From Comamonadaceae bacterium (GTDB taxonomy: Bacteria > Pseudomonadota > Gammaproteobacteria > Burkholderiales > Burkholderiaceae_C): DNA of 35,080 nt. The notes under the pieces were generated by a model. That model searched no databases. It had not been told where the DNA came from and saw only the letters and a list, made by a program, of their open reading frames with translations. The first letter of the stretch is position 1, and the number at the start of each line of letters is the position of its first letter. Where the stretch lies: NCBI GenBank assembly GCA_027488985.1, contig JAIYAR010000020.1, forward strand, positions 1 to 35,080, given 5' to 3'. Of this stretch, positions 17,648-26,736 are shown one piece after another. The position numbers were made by a program, and so were the translations under genes.

Positions 17648-18649
17648 ATGGCAAACGACGACGGACTCCAAGACGCAGCAATCCTCATGATGTCTCTGGG
17701 CGAAGCAGAGGCATCCGAGGTTTTTAAACACCTGTCACCCAAAGAGGTGCAGCGCCTGGGCGAGGCGATCGCCAAAACCACGCAGCTCACCCGTGAAAAG
17801 GTGGACGAGGTGGTGGACAAATTCACCGGGGTCGCCGCTTCACAGAGCTTGCTGGTCTCCAATTCAGGCGACTACGTGCGCTCTGTGCTGAAACTGGCGC
17901 TGGGCGACGACAAGGCCGCCTTGCTGATTGACCGCATCTTGCAAGGGGGCGATGTCTCCGGCATTGAAAGCCTGAAGTGGATGGACCCGCTGTCGGTGGC
18001 CGAGCTGCTGCGCAACGAACACCCGCAAATCGTGGCGGCCATTCTGGTGCACCTGGATTACGACCAGGCCGCTGATGTGCTGAAGAACCTGACCGAGCGC
18101 CAGCGCAACGAAGTCATGTTGCGTGTGGCCACCATGGAAGGTATTCAGCCCACCGCCTTGAAAGACTTGAATGAAGTGCTGTTCAAGGTACTCGCCGGCG
18201 GAGACAAGATCCGCAAGTCGTCTCTGGGTGGCGTGAAGACGGCGGCCGAGATGATTAACTTGATGGGTACTGCCATCGAGGGCACGGTCATCGAGTCCAT
18301 CCGCAGCCACGATGCAGACTTGGCTCAGAAGATCATGGACAAGATGTTTGTCTTCGACGACCTCAACAAACTCGACGACAAGGCCATCCAGATGGTGCTC
18401 AAGGAAGTGTCTTCCGATGTGCTCATCGTCGCGCTCAAGGGCGCACAGCCCGAGCTCAAAGACAAGATTCTGGCCAACATGTCGTCCCGTGCGGCGGCCA
18501 CCCTCAAGGAAGACTTGGAGTCCCGTGGCCCCATGCGCTTGTCGGAAGTGGAAGCACAACAGAAAGAAATTCTCAAGATCGTGCGCCGCCTGGCGGACGA
18601 GGGTCAGATTGTGATCGGCGGTGGAGGTGGCGACGACGCCATGGTCTGA
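17648..18649 (+). CDS. fliG: Flagellar motor switch protein FliG
   Basis: This 333-residue protein is full length. FliG connects the MS ring to the C ring and transmits stator torque. Visible marks are the N-terminal FliF-binding domain (AAILMMSLGEAEASEVF), the middle-domain EHPQ motif at residues 124-127 (LRNEHPQIVAAIL), and the MFVFDDL segment of the C-terminal domain with charged residues that meet the stator. The C-terminus ends in a Gly/Asp stretch (GGGGGDDAMV). Its stop overlaps the start of fliH by one base (TGATG), so translation of the two is probably coupled. Confidence 0.97.
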   Translation: MANDDGLQDAAILMMSLGEAEASEVFKHLSPKEVQRLGEAIAKTTQLTREKVDEVVDKFTGVAASQSLLVSNSGDYVRSVLKLALGDDKAALLIDRILQGGDVSGIESLKWMDPLSVAELLRNEHPQIVAAILVHLDYDQAADVLKNLTERQRNEVMLRVATMEGIQPTALKDLNEVLFKVLAGGDKIRKSSLGGVKTAAEMINLMGTAIEGTVIESIRSHDADLAQKIMDKMFVFDDLNKLDDKAIQMVLKEVSSDVLIVALKGAQPELKDKILANMSSRAAATLKEDLESRGPMRLSEVEAQQKEILKIVRRLADEGQIVIGGGGGDDAMV

Positions 18650-19359
18650 TGAATCGCAACCAAGCACGCTTTATCCCGGGCGAGGAAATCGGCTCGGTAA
18701 CCGATTGGGACTTTGGTGATGTGGATAAATCCTCATCGCGATTTGCTGCCAAGCTTGCGGCCCAGGCACTGGCCGAAGATCAGGCCAAAGAAGCACTGGT
18801 GCGACAGTCATCTTTTTCAGAAGGGCACGCCCAAGGCTACGCAGAAGGTTACGCGCAAGGTCATGCCCAAGCTACGCTGGAAGGGCAACGTCAACTCAAT
18901 GACTACATCGCCAATGAAGGCAAGGTAGCGGCTGAGGCCATGGCCGGGCTGTTTGCCAATGCGCAGGCGCAGTTGGCCGAGTCGGAGCAGGCCATGGCCC
19001 AAGGCGTGCTGGAGTTGGCATGTGAAATAGCCCGTCAGGTCTTACGGCATGAAATGTCCAGCAACCCCAATGCCTTGCAGCCGGTGATTCGTGAGGCACT
19101 GAGCGTGCTCGCCATCGATAGCAAGGCGGCGCTCGTTCGCATGAATCCCCTCGATATGGAGGTGCTGTCCGAGGTGTTGCGGCAGGAGTTTTCCAACCTC
19201 TCGCTGACCCTGCTACCGGATACCACCATAAGCCGCGGGGGCTGTCTGGTGGAGGCTGCAGGCACGGTGGTGGATGGCACGGTAGAGCAGCGCTGGCGTA
19301 AAACAGTAGCCACTTTGGGGCTGGAAGCCCGCTGGGAAGATGCGGATGCAAACGCCTGA
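18649..19359 (+). CDS. fliH: Flagellar export ATPase regulator FliH
   Basis: The 236-residue product binds FliI and docks it at the export gate and C ring. The N-terminal part is charged, followed by a glycine-spaced helix ([21 protein letters not shown]). These GxxxG-like repeats every four residues are characteristic of FliH/YscL. A long coiled-coil-like region follows, and the C-terminal domain ([16 protein letters not shown], then [22 protein letters not shown]) matches the FliH/V-ATPase E-subunit-like fold. The start overlaps the fliG stop, and its 3' end overlaps the start of fliI. Confidence 0.93.
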   Translation: MNRNQARFIPGEEIGSVTDWDFGDVDKSSSRFAAKLAAQALAEDQAKEALVRQSSFSEGHAQGYAEGYAQGHAQATLEGQRQLNDYIANEGKVAAEAMAGLFANAQAQLAESEQAMAQGVLELACEIARQVLRHEMSSNPNALQPVIREALSVLAIDSKAALVRMNPLDMEVLSEVLRQEFSNLSLTLLPDTTISRGGCLVEAAGTVVDGTVEQRWRKTVATLGLEARWEDADANA

Positions 19360-20776
19360 GCCCACCACTTCTGCTGCGCCGGCCAAATGGGCGGACTATC
19401 TGGCTCAGGCATGTGCCGCGGTGAGCGAAGAGTCCTCCCTGGAAGTGCGTGGCACCCTCACCAAGCTCACCGGTCTTGTACTTGAAGCCAGCGGCATCCG
19501 TGTGCCGGTAGGGTCCCAGTGTGTGGTCACCATGAAGGCGCGCGAGCCGGTGCTTGCTGAGGTTGTAGGTTTCTCAGGCGATCGGGCCTATCTCATGCCT
19601 GCGGGCGATGTGCACGGACTCTCCAGCGGCGCTGGTGTGGCGGCTGCAGCGGCCTTTGTTCCTGTACCGAGATTTGGCGAAAAGGCAGTGCCAACGGATG
19701 CCGCCTCGGCAGGCATGTTGCGACTGCCCTTGGGGGATGGATTGCTCGGTAGAGTGGTCGATTCCCAAGGCTTTCCCATGGACCGGATGGGTCCTTTGGC
19801 GGATGTGTCTGCCCGGGTGCTGGATCGCAAACCGATCAATGCCATGGACAGGGCGCCCGTGCGTGAAGTCTTGGATACCGGTGTGCGCAGCATCAATGCA
19901 CTGTTGACGGTCGGGCGTGGGCAGCGGCTGGGCTTGTTTGCAGGCTCCGGCGTCGGCAAGAGCGTATTGCTGGGCATGATGGCCCGCTACACCCAGGCGG
20001 ATGTGATCGTCGTAGGTCTGATCGGCGAGCGGGGCCGTGAAGTCAAAGAGTTTATTGAAGATATTCTGGGTGCGGATGGCAGAGAGCGATCGGTGGTGGT
20101 GGCTGCTCCCGCCGATGCGCCGCCCTTGTTGCGTATGCAAGGGGCGTCCTATGCCACCGCGATTGCGGAATACTTCCGCGATCAGGGCAAACATGTGCTG
20201 CTGTTAATGGATTCGCTGACACGTTATGCCATGGCACAGCGTGAAATTGCCCTGGCCATCGGTGAGCCGCCGGCCACCAAAGGGTATCCACCATCCTGCT
20301 TTGCCAAGTTGCCCCAATTGGTGGAGCGCAGCGGCAACGGACTCCATGGCGTAGGCTCTATCACTGCTTTTTACACCGTGCTGTCCGAAGGGGACGATCA
20401 GCAAGACCCGATCGCTGATGCAGCCCGGGCGATTCTGGATGGGCACATCGTGTTGTCGCGCACTTTGGCGGAATCAGGTCATTACCCAGCGATTGATGTG
20501 GAGCAGTCGGCTTCTCGTGTAATGCACAACGTGGTGGACCGCGGTCATTTTGAACAGGCCCGCCGTTTCCGCAGCCTGTATTCCAAGTACCAGAAGGGTC
20601 GTGACCTGATACAAATCGGGGCATATGCGCAGGGTTCCGATCCTGTACTGGACGAGGCTATTGCCTTGCAGTCCGGCATGGTGCAGTTCCTGCAGCAGGA
20701 CATGCAGGAAGCCGCTCCGATGGAGCAGTGTCTGGCCGAACTGGCGCTGAGCACTTCAGTGGACGCGCTGCCATGA
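19346..20776 (+). CDS. fliI: Flagellum-specific export ATPase FliI
   Basis: This F1-beta-like ATPase (476 aa from this start) unfolds and delivers flagellar export substrates. The Walker A motif is AGSGVGKS at residues 199-206. The Walker B segment is VLLLMD at ~284-289, followed by [20 protein letters not shown]. The T3SS ATPase signatures [18 protein letters not shown] and [18 protein letters not shown] are also present. Two in-frame ATGs exist, at 19340 and 19346. GGGAAG ends directly against the first but six bases before the second, so I take 19346. Either start overlaps the end of fliH by 14-20 bases. fliJ follows closely. Confidence 0.96.
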   Translation: MQTPEPTTSAAPAKWADYLAQACAAVSEESSLEVRGTLTKLTGLVLEASGIRVPVGSQCVVTMKAREPVLAEVVGFSGDRAYLMPAGDVHGLSSGAGVAAAAAFVPVPRFGEKAVPTDAASAGMLRLPLGDGLLGRVVDSQGFPMDRMGPLADVSARVLDRKPINAMDRAPVREVLDTGVRSINALLTVGRGQRLGLFAGSGVGKSVLLGMMARYTQADVIVVGLIGERGREVKEFIEDILGADGRERSVVVAAPADAPPLLRMQGASYATAIAEYFRDQGKHVLLLMDSLTRYAMAQREIALAIGEPPATKGYPPSCFAKLPQLVERSGNGLHGVGSITAFYTVLSEGDDQQDPIADAARAILDGHIVLSRTLAESGHYPAIDVEQSASRVMHNVVDRGHFEQARRFRSLYSKYQKGRDLIQIGAYAQGSDPVLDEAIALQSGMVQFLQQDMQEAAPMEQCLAELALSTSVDALP

Positions 20777-20808
20777 AAATGTTGAAACTCGGTGAATGGA
20801 ATGGCTGA
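20773..20808 (+). other. Possible 11-codon coupling ORF at the fliI-fliJ junction
   Basis: An ATG overlaps the fliI stop (ATGA, 20773-20776) and opens [11 protein letters not shown], ending at TGA 20806-20808, a few bases inside fliJ. A ribosome ending fliI could restart here and terminate on top of the fliJ start codon. This geometry suits reinitiation, but there is no proof that the ORF is translated. Confidence 0.3.
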
Positions 20809-21268
20809 CTCTTCTGGGCTCCTGCTCGCCATTTCATTGGCTGAGCGCAAGCGTGACGAGGTTATTCGCGCATTGGCCCAAAGCCAACAGAATGTGCAGT
20901 CTGCAGTCGCGCAATGGGAGCAGCTGCGATCGTATTCGGGCGATACCGACAACCGTTTGTTAAAAGCCGGCGGCGCGGGCTTGTCGGTGGAGTTGTTGAA
21001 GCATCACTACCAGTTCAGCACGCGACTTCAGCAAGCCATTTCCATGCAAGACGGTGTGATCGCGAATTTGCAACGTCAGGTCGACAGCGTGAAGCAGCAA
21101 TTGCAAAAAGCGGAGAGCCGGCTTTCCGGATTGAACAGTGTCCTGAAGAAGCGTCGTGCGGAGGCTGAGCGTGTCGCACAGCGTCGGGAACAGGCAGCCA
21201 TGGATGAGATGGCAGCGCAACTCTTTGCACGTACCCGTGCCCAACGAACCCAAGGTGAAATCCGATGA
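20801..21268 (+). CDS. fliJ: Flagellar export chaperone FliJ
   Basis: FliJ is a small coiled-coil protein that inserts into the FliI ring like the gamma subunit of F1 and couples export to proton flow. The product is ~155 aa and almost wholly helical and charged. LAERKRDEVIRALAQSQQNV near the start and the long Gln/Lys/Arg-rich middle fit the family. The ATG at 20801 has GGTGA five bases upstream. A GTG at 20792 in the same frame is possible but less likely. Its stop overlaps the fliK start (ATGA at 21265-21268). Sequence conservation in FliJ is low, so the call leans on position between fliI and fliK as well as on the coiled-coil pattern. Confidence 0.9.
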   Translation: MADSSGLLLAISLAERKRDEVIRALAQSQQNVQSAVAQWEQLRSYSGDTDNRLLKAGGAGLSVELLKHHYQFSTRLQQAISMQDGVIANLQRQVDSVKQQLQKAESRLSGLNSVLKKRRAEAERVAQRREQAAMDEMAAQLFARTRAQRTQGEIR

Positions 21269-22440
21269 CCATTGAAATTGCACCTCAAGCACCATCTGCA
21301 GGGGCTTCCAAATCCAGTGAAACCGCTGCGAACAAAAAAAATGCCAAAGATGCGGCGAGTGGCACGGGTGGCACTGGCAGTTTCCTGTCGGTGTTGGCGT
21401 GTGCCGAAGACACGCTGGCTGTCCCGGCGACAGATGCGACATTGACTGCTATGCCCGATGGCGCCGCCGACTGGCTCGTGGTGTCCCTGGACGGCTTGCC
21501 GTCCGATATGGCTTCGGATGCTTCGGCACTGGGATTGCCCGTCACGATACTGGCACCGTCTGTCCCCGCAGTCACTTTGGTTGAAGCACAGCCTGTTGCC
21601 TCTACTGGGGCGGGCAAATCCAGTGTTGGGTTGGTCCGGGATACGGCTTTACTTGCCCAAGCAGGCTTGGAGCCAGGTCTGTCTAAGGCGGGGTTGCCGC
21701 AAACCAAATCAGGGAAGGCGGTGTTGGACGCTGCGGCTGAGGCCGCAAAACCGGCACTGTTGGACTCAACGGGAGCCTCCGGGTCGCAGTCCGGCCAGTC
21801 GGTGGCGAAAGAGGGCGTACCCGAGCGTATTCATAAAGCGGTTCAGGAATTGACCCTTTCAATGGTGAAGTCGCCAGAACTGAGTACGCTGTCCTTTGGC
21901 ATCAATCGGGAGCGCACGCAAGAATTTGCCTCCTCATCTCGCACCACTTTCAACGAACTTGCTGGGCAATCCTTGGCAGTTCCCCAGGGAGCCGGGGGGG
22001 CGATGGGAGTGGACGGAGTCGTGGCAAGCTCGGCCAGCGCCGCAGCCGATGGTCAGTATTCGGAGGAGGTGAGTTACTGGGTCGGGCAGGATTTGCAAAA
22101 GGCTGAAATGACGGTCGATGGTCTGGGCGCAAATCCGGTGGAGGTAAGCATTTCCATGCAGGGCAAGGAAGCCACCGTGGTGTTCCGATCGGACGAAGCG
22201 CTCACCCGCGAAGCGTTATCTAACGCAGGTGCGGAGTTGCAGGAATCCCTTGGCCGACAAGGGGTCATGCTGTCAGGCGTGTCTGTGGGGACTTCGAATT
22301 CCGGGGACTCCCAGCGACAGGGGCAAAACGGCAAGCCGCCGGGGTGGAAAGTGCGGTCTGTGGAGGTGGTCGCGGACCCGGTGGCAACGGGTGTGCGCGG
22401 GGGCGGCACCACAGGGCGGTCTGTAGATCTGTTTGTGTAG
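21265..22440 (+). CDS. fliK: Flagellar hook-length control protein FliK
   Basis: FliK measures hook length and switches export specificity through FlhB. The 391-residue product has the expected two parts. Residues ~1-260 are a weakly conserved Ala/Gly/Ser/Val-rich ruler. Residues ~270-345 form the conserved C-terminal hook-length domain (VGQDLQKAEMTVDGLGANPV, EVSISMQGKEATVVF, then AELQESLGRQGVMLSGVSVG). The start ATG overlaps the fliJ stop. fliK is the last gene before a 110-bp gap, so it may end the first fli transcript. The last residues read GRSVDLFV. Confidence 0.9.
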   Translation: MTIEIAPQAPSAGASKSSETAANKKNAKDAASGTGGTGSFLSVLACAEDTLAVPATDATLTAMPDGAADWLVVSLDGLPSDMASDASALGLPVTILAPSVPAVTLVEAQPVASTGAGKSSVGLVRDTALLAQAGLEPGLSKAGLPQTKSGKAVLDAAAEAAKPALLDSTGASGSQSGQSVAKEGVPERIHKAVQELTLSMVKSPELSTLSFGINRERTQEFASSSRTTFNELAGQSLAVPQGAGGAMGVDGVVASSASAAADGQYSEEVSYWVGQDLQKAEMTVDGLGANPVEVSISMQGKEATVVFRSDEALTREALSNAGAELQESLGRQGVMLSGVSVGTSNSGDSQRQGQNGKPPGWKVRSVEVVADPVATGVRGGGTTGRSVDLFV

Positions 22441-22550
22441 TTGTTATTGGTGAAAATGGTAGCTGGAAATGAATAATCCCCTTTATTCATGCTTAGGGCC
22501 TGCTGCAGGCAGGAATAATCCCCACAACATTACGCATTTGAGGTACCCAC
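22441..22550 (+). promoter_or_regulatory. fliK-fliL intergenic region with paired GAATAATCCCC motifs
   Basis: Two identical GAATAATCCCC blocks (22471-22481 and 22513-22523) lie 42 bp apart. The first is part of a perfect 8-bp inverted repeat, ATGAATAA/TTATTCAT with a 6-base spacer (22469-22490). Between the blocks is a GCCTG-CTG-CAGGC hairpin (22498-22510) with no T-run. The region probably carries a promoter for fliL-R under the same control as fliE/fliF. Confidence 0.4.
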
Positions 22551-23123
22551 GTGTCTGCAAAACCTGAAGCGGCCGACGCGGCCAAACCGCCAGCCAAGAG
22601 CAAGAAGATGTTGATCATCATCTTGGCGGTAGTGCTAGTACTGGTGCTCGCTGGGGGCGGCGCCTTCTTTTTCATCAGCAAAAAGAATGCTGCGGCAGAA
22701 GAAGGCGGCGAGGAAGCGGCGCCACCGCCCAAAGCTGCTGCACATGCAACACCCAAGACGCCACCCGTTTACCTGCCCATGGATTCCATGGTGGTGAATC
22801 TTGCAGATCCTGGTGGAGAGCGGGTTGCCCAGATTGGAATCACCTTGGAGGTGATCGATGCCAAGGCGTCCGACTCCGTCAAAGCGTATTTGCCGACTAT
22901 TCGTAGCAGCGTGTTGATGCTGATATCTCAGCGGACTGCAGAGGAGTTGCTCAAGTCGGAGGGCAAGGAAAAGCTGGTGGAAGATATCCTGAAGGCCGCT
23001 TCCGTTCCATTTGGCGGCGGCGAGGAAGAGGAAGAAACCACGTCCAAGAAGAAAAAGAAAAAAGTGGTGCAGGTGGAGTACCCTGTCACCGGTGTGTTGT
23101 TCTCCAGTTTCATCGTCCAGTAA
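22551..23123 (+). CDS. fliL: Flagellar basal body-associated protein FliL
   Basis: FliL is a single-pass inner-membrane protein around the stator that supports torque and stator recruitment. The product is 190 aa, starting with GTG (22551) behind GAGG at 7-nt spacing. A short Lys/Ala-rich cytoplasmic segment precedes the membrane helix at residues ~20-43 (MLIIILAVVLVLVLAGGGAF). The periplasmic domain has the family pattern YLPMDSMVVNL, YLPTIRSSVLMLIS and the terminal GVLFSSFIVQ. A charged insert (five Glu, then six Lys, near residues 161-172) just before the C-terminal strand is unusual. fliM follows after 18 bp. Confidence 0.93.
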   Translation: MSAKPEAADAAKPPAKSKKMLIIILAVVLVLVLAGGGAFFFISKKNAAAEEGGEEAAPPPKAAAHATPKTPPVYLPMDSMVVNLADPGGERVAQIGITLEVIDAKASDSVKAYLPTIRSSVLMLISQRTAEELLKSEGKEKLVEDILKAASVPFGGGEEEEETTSKKKKKKVVQVEYPVTGVLFSSFIVQ

Positions 23124-23141
23124 GGGTGCAATAGGCTTGCT

Positions 23142-24146
23142 ATGAGCGAATCGTTTCTTTCTCAGGAAGAAGTTGACGCCCTTCTGGAAGGGGTCACTGG
23201 TGAAAGCCAGAAGACCGTAGAAGAGGCGGCGGAGCATGGAGAGGTACGCTCCTACAACATCTCCAGTCAGGAGCGCATCGTTCGTGGGCGCATGCCTACG
23301 ATGGAGATCGTGAACGAGCGTTTCGCCCGGAACTTGCGGGTCGGTCTCTTTAACTTTATACGTCGCAGTCCTGAGATTTCGGTCGGACCAGTCGTGGTGC
23401 AGCGATACAGTGCTTTTTTGCGCGAGCTGGCGGTGCCCACGAACTTCAACATCGTGGCGATCAGGCCTTTGCGCGGTAGCGGGCTGGTGGTGTGTGAACC
23501 TGCCCTGGTGTTTGGTGTGATCGATACCCTGTACGGCGGAATTGGCAAATTTCAAACGCGTATCGAAGGGCGTGATTTTTCGGCGACTGAGCAGCGGGTC
23601 ATAAACCGCTTGGTTGATGTGATCACGACGGAGTACAAGAAAGCTTGGAAAGGCATTTATCCGCTGGAACTTGAATACCAGCGTTCAGAGATGCAGCCGC
23701 AGTTTGCAAACATTGCGACACCCAGCGAAATCGTGATTTCGACTTCATTCCAGTTGGAAATCGGAGATATCACCGGTGCCATTCACTTCAGTTTCCCGTA
23801 CTCCACCTTGGAGCCCATTCGTGACGTTTTGTACTCGTCTACTCAAGGCGACTCAATAGAAGTCGACCGGCGTTGGGTGAATGTGCTGACCCGCGAAATT
23901 CAAGCAGCAGAGGTGACCCTGGTTGCAGAGTTGGCTCGGGCCGATGCGACAGTGGAACAGTTGTTGGGCATGAAGAAAGGCGATTTCATTGAGTTGGATC
24001 GCGCCCCCCGTATTCAGGCAACCGTAGACGGTGTGCCTGTTTTTGAGTGCCAGTACGGTACCCACAATTCCAAATACGCGATACGCATTGAAAAGGCACT
24101 TCGCGGCAATGACCAAAACTGGTTGGGAGAACGCAATGGCATCTGA
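23142..24146 (+). CDS. fliM: Flagellar motor switch protein FliM
   Basis: FliM is the C-ring subunit that binds CheY-P and shifts rotor direction. The 334-residue product begins with the CheY-docking peptide (FLSQEEVDALLEG, residues 5-17). The CheC-like middle domain follows (MEIVNERFARNLRVGLFNFI, then GTGLV-like and FGVIDTLYGG segments), with a C-terminal FliN/SpoA-like domain (LELDRAPR-like region near residue 285). Its last 11 bases overlap the start of fliN. Confidence 0.97.
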   Translation: MSESFLSQEEVDALLEGVTGESQKTVEEAAEHGEVRSYNISSQERIVRGRMPTMEIVNERFARNLRVGLFNFIRRSPEISVGPVVVQRYSAFLRELAVPTNFNIVAIRPLRGSGLVVCEPALVFGVIDTLYGGIGKFQTRIEGRDFSATEQRVINRLVDVITTEYKKAWKGIYPLELEYQRSEMQPQFANIATPSEIVISTSFQLEIGDITGAIHFSFPYSTLEPIRDVLYSSTQGDSIEVDRRWVNVLTREIQAAEVTLVAELARADATVEQLLGMKKGDFIELDRAPRIQATVDGVPVFECQYGTHNSKYAIRIEKALRGNDQNWLGERNGI

Positions 24147-24576
24147 AGATAAACCCGACGAAGTACAAGGTGCTGCCGACGACGGCATGGCCGATTGGGC
24201 TGAGGCCCTGTTGGAGCAGAAGGCCAGTGACGCGCCCGGGGATTCGGCGCCCGGTGGACCGCTTTCCGGAGATACGCCCAAGCCTTTCACATCCGGCGGT
24301 GACGCGCATGTGAATGACATCAATATGGTGCTTGATATTCCGGTCCAGCTGTCGGTAGAGCTTGGCCGGACAAAGGTACCCATCAAGCACATCCTGCAAC
24401 TTGGGCAGGGGTCCGTGGTTGAGCTTGATGCGCTCGCCGGTGAGCCCATGGATGTCCTTGTAAACGGTTACCTGATCGCACAAGGCGAGGTTGTCGTGGT
24501 GAACGACAAGTTCGGTATACGATTGACCGATGTGGTTACCCCGTCTGAACGATTGAAGCGCGTCAGCAGAAATTAA
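24136..24576 (+). CDS. fliN: Flagellar motor switch protein FliN
   Basis: FliN forms the base of the C ring with FliM and binds FliH/FliI complexes. The ATG at 24136 has GGGAGA five bases upstream inside the end of fliM and gives 146 aa. The frame stays open upstream within fliM, but those in-frame ATGs lack such a site. Residues ~1-58 are an acidic, Pro/Gly-rich linker. Residues ~61-136 are the SpoA domain (MVLDIPVQLSVELGRTKVPI, VVELDALAGEPMDVLVNG, KFGIRLTDVV). It overlaps fliM by 11 bp, and fliO follows 13 bp after its stop. Confidence 0.96.
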   Translation: MASEDKPDEVQGAADDGMADWAEALLEQKASDAPGDSAPGGPLSGDTPKPFTSGGDAHVNDINMVLDIPVQLSVELGRTKVPIKHILQLGQGSVVELDALAGEPMDVLVNGYLIAQGEVVVVNDKFGIRLTDVVTPSERLKRVSRN

Positions 24577-24589
24577 ACGGCAGCTGCCG

Positions 24590-24901
24590 ATGTCATTGCA
24601 ACTTTTACCCGTCATCCTTTTCCTCATTGCGCTGGCTTGTCTACCCTTTTTGATCCGGTGGCTGAAAGGGCGTGTCCCTTCGTCAGCGAAGTCGATCAGC
24701 GTGCAAAACCGCTTTGTTTCCGCAGTGGCTGTGGGCCCGCACCAGCGGGTCGTTACCGTAGAGGTGGGCCCCTTGCATGACAGGGTGTGGCTGACTTTGG
24801 GAGTGAGCGCCAGCGGCATTCAATGCCTGCACACGTCCAAGGCCCCGTTGGAGCGCTCCGAGCCAGAAGAGGTCCGAACAGTGCCCGGTGGGATTTCTTA
24901 G
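24590..24901 (+). CDS. fliO: Flagellar biosynthetic protein FliO
   Basis: FliO is a small membrane protein that helps assemble the FliP ring of the export gate. The product is 103 aa with one hydrophobic helix near the N-terminus ([20 protein letters not shown], residues 5-24). A short cytoplasmic domain has the FliO pattern ([20 protein letters not shown], then [17 protein letters not shown]). FliO is poorly conserved, so position between fliN and fliP supports the call. The stop lies one base before the first plausible ATG of fliP. Confidence 0.9.
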   Translation: MSLQLLPVILFLIALACLPFLIRWLKGRVPSSAKSISVQNRFVSAVAVGPHQRVVTVEVGPLHDRVWLTLGVSASGIQCLHTSKAPLERSEPEEVRTVPGGIS

Positions 24902-24902
24902 G

Positions 24903-25673
24903 ATGAGAATGCTTTCTTGTTCCCCCGTTAACCGGTTTGCAGCCTTCGGCGTCGGTTTTTTTGCGTTGCTCGGAGCGGCATCGGTGTCTGCGCAAACTCC
25001 GGGGCAACTGCCGCTTTTGGTAGGGAGCGGTGAAGGGGGGGTGAACTTTTCGGTTCCCATTCAGACACTTCTGTTTTTCACAGCGCTGTCCTTCATCCCT
25101 GCGGTGTTGTTGATGATGACGGGCTTTACCCGGATAGTGATTGTCTTGTCCTTGTTGAGGCAGGCCTTGGGTACCCAATCCGCTCCGCCTAATCAAGTTA
25201 TTGTGGGCCTGTCGCTCTTTTTGACTTTGTTTGTCATGGGACCCACGTTTGACCGAATTTATGCCGACGCGTACCAGCCGTACTCGCAGGGCACGATGAC
25301 GTTTGACCAAGCGCTGCAAAAAGCCGAAGTCCCGATCAGGAGCTTCATGGTCAAGCAGACGAGGCAGTCTGACTTTTCCTTGTTTGCCAAACTCGCCAAG
25401 CTGCCCCCTGATATGACGGCAGATACCGCTCCCATACGTGTGTTGGTTCCGGCTTTCGTTATCAGTGAGTTGAAGACGGCATTCCAGATCGGCTTCATGA
25501 TCTTCATCCCTTTTCTTGTGATCGACATTGTAGTGGCCAGCGTCTTGATGTCGCTGGGCATGATGATGCTTTCGCCTGTTCTGGTGGCTTTGCCATTCAA
25601 GTTGATGTTGTTTGTATTGGCCGATGGATGGAACCTCTTAATCGGTTCTCTTGCGGCAAGTTTTGTGATCTGA
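24903..25673 (+). CDS. fliP: Flagellar type III export gate protein FliP
   Basis: FliP is the main subunit of the FliPQR export pore. The product is about 256 aa, with an N-terminal cleavable-looking signal ([17 protein letters not shown]). The highly conserved FliP core follows: [39 protein letters not shown], and later [20 protein letters not shown] and [16 protein letters not shown]. ATGs at 24903 and 24909 are both possible. AGGA lies five bases before the second, and the signal peptide is intact with either. A GTG at 24888 in frame overlaps fliO and is less likely. Confidence 0.96.
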   Translation: MRMLSCSPVNRFAAFGVGFFALLGAASVSAQTPGQLPLLVGSGEGGVNFSVPIQTLLFFTALSFIPAVLLMMTGFTRIVIVLSLLRQALGTQSAPPNQVIVGLSLFLTLFVMGPTFDRIYADAYQPYSQGTMTFDQALQKAEVPIRSFMVKQTRQSDFSLFAKLAKLPPDMTADTAPIRVLVPAFVISELKTAFQIGFMIFIPFLVIDIVVASVLMSLGMMMLSPVLVALPFKLMLFVLADGWNLLIGSLAASFVI

Positions 25674-25683
25674 GGGCGTTGTC

Positions 25684-25953
25684 ATGAATGCACAAACAGT
25701 GTTGACCATGGGGCAGGAGGCCCTATTGATGCTTCTTATGGTTTCTGCGCCTGTTTTGGGTGCAGCGCTTATCGTGGGATTGCTGGTCAGTCTGTTCCAG
25801 GCGGTAACGCAAATTCACGAAGCGACATTGGCTTTTGTCCCCAAGTTGTTGGCGGTGATCGCTGTGTTTGCGATTGCAGGCCCTTGGATGTTGACCATGC
25901 TGGTGGAATACATTCGCCGTATGCTCGAGGCCATCCCTGCATCAGTCGTTTGA
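25684..25953 (+). CDS. fliQ: Flagellar export gate protein FliQ
   Basis: This 89-residue protein has two membrane hairpin helices (EALLMLLMVSAPVLGAALIV and KLLAVIAVFAIAGPWMLTML). The conserved loop LFQAVTQIHEATLAFVPKL lies between them, as expected for FliQ, which packs around FliP in the export gate. It begins 10 bp after fliP and ends 12 bp before fliR, so it is in the same transcript. Confidence 0.97.
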   Translation: MNAQTVLTMGQEALLMLLMVSAPVLGAALIVGLLVSLFQAVTQIHEATLAFVPKLLAVIAVFAIAGPWMLTMLVEYIRRMLEAIPASVV

Positions 25954-25965
25954 GCGCGGATAGTC

Positions 25966-26733
25966 GTGATTTCATTTGACGAAGCCCAGATTGCTCAGTG
26001 GCTTTCGCCCATCATTTGGCCTTTTTTGCGGGTGTTGGCAGTCTTTACCTCCGCGCCGGTCCTTTCTTCTCGTGCCTTTCCGATGCGAGCCAAAATCGGC
26101 TTGTCGCTCCTGGTTGCCTTGGCTATCCAGGCCAGCCTGCCTGAGGCTCCAGTTGTTTCCTTCAATGATCCGGCAGCGCTCGCGGTTGTGATTCAACAGG
26201 TGGTGATAGGACTGTCGATCGGATTCGCAGTTCGGCTGGTGTTTGCTGCAGTAGAGCTCGCGGGTGAAGTTGTTGGTTTTCAGATGGGGTTGAACTTTGC
26301 CGCGTTCTTCGACCCCTCCATGAACTCCCAATCAAGCGCAGTAGCGCGTTTCTTTGCACAAATCGCGTCGCTGCTGTTTGTGGTGATGAACGGTCATCTG
26401 ATGGTGATGATGGCCGTCACCCAGAGCTTTGTGGCTTTTCCAGTGTCGCCCCATTTTCTTGACGCTTTGGCGGCGATGCAATTACAGAAGTTGGGCGCAG
26501 AGTTGTTCGCTAGCGCAATGTGGATTGCGTTACCCATGGTGGGCATCTTGCTCTTCACCAACATGGCTTTGGGGATCATTTCCCGGGTGTCTCCCCAGAT
26601 GAACATTTTTGCGATTGGTTTCCCGATTACCTTGGTGGTTGGGATCGTTGGGATCGCTGTGACCCTGCCTATGCTGGATCAGCCCTTCACTGCATTGATG
26701 GGGCGGGTTATCGGGCTTTTTGTTTCAGGTTAG
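25966..26733 (+). CDS. fliR: Flagellar export gate protein FliR
   Basis: FliR completes the FliP5Q4R1 export gate. The 255-residue product starts with GTG at 25966 and has about six hydrophobic helices. The N-terminal ISFDEAQIAQWLSPIIWPFL and the central AVELAGEVVGFQMGLNFAAF and DPSMNSQSSAVARFFAQI are diagnostic for FliR. It is the last fli gene here. flhB, which often follows, is absent, and the next gene converges from the other strand with only 3 bp between stop codons. No terminator is visible between them. Confidence 0.96.
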   Translation: MISFDEAQIAQWLSPIIWPFLRVLAVFTSAPVLSSRAFPMRAKIGLSLLVALAIQASLPEAPVVSFNDPAALAVVIQQVVIGLSIGFAVRLVFAAVELAGEVVGFQMGLNFAAFFDPSMNSQSSAVARFFAQIASLLFVVMNGHLMVMMAVTQSFVAFPVSPHFLDALAAMQLQKLGAELFASAMWIALPMVGILLFTNMALGIISRVSPQMNIFAIGFPITLVVGIVGIAVTLPMLDQPFTALMGRVIGLFVSG

Positions 26734-26736
26734 CGC

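Noticed and set aside
16574..17731. 385-codon minus-strand ORF opposite fliF/fliG
   Set aside because: It is antisense to well-supported fliF and fliG, has no recognisable domain and has composition typical of a shadow frame.
24031..24135. Longer FliN start within fliM
   Set aside because: The upstream ATGs have no good ribosome site, whereas GGGAGA lies five bases before 24136 and gives a normal-length FliN.
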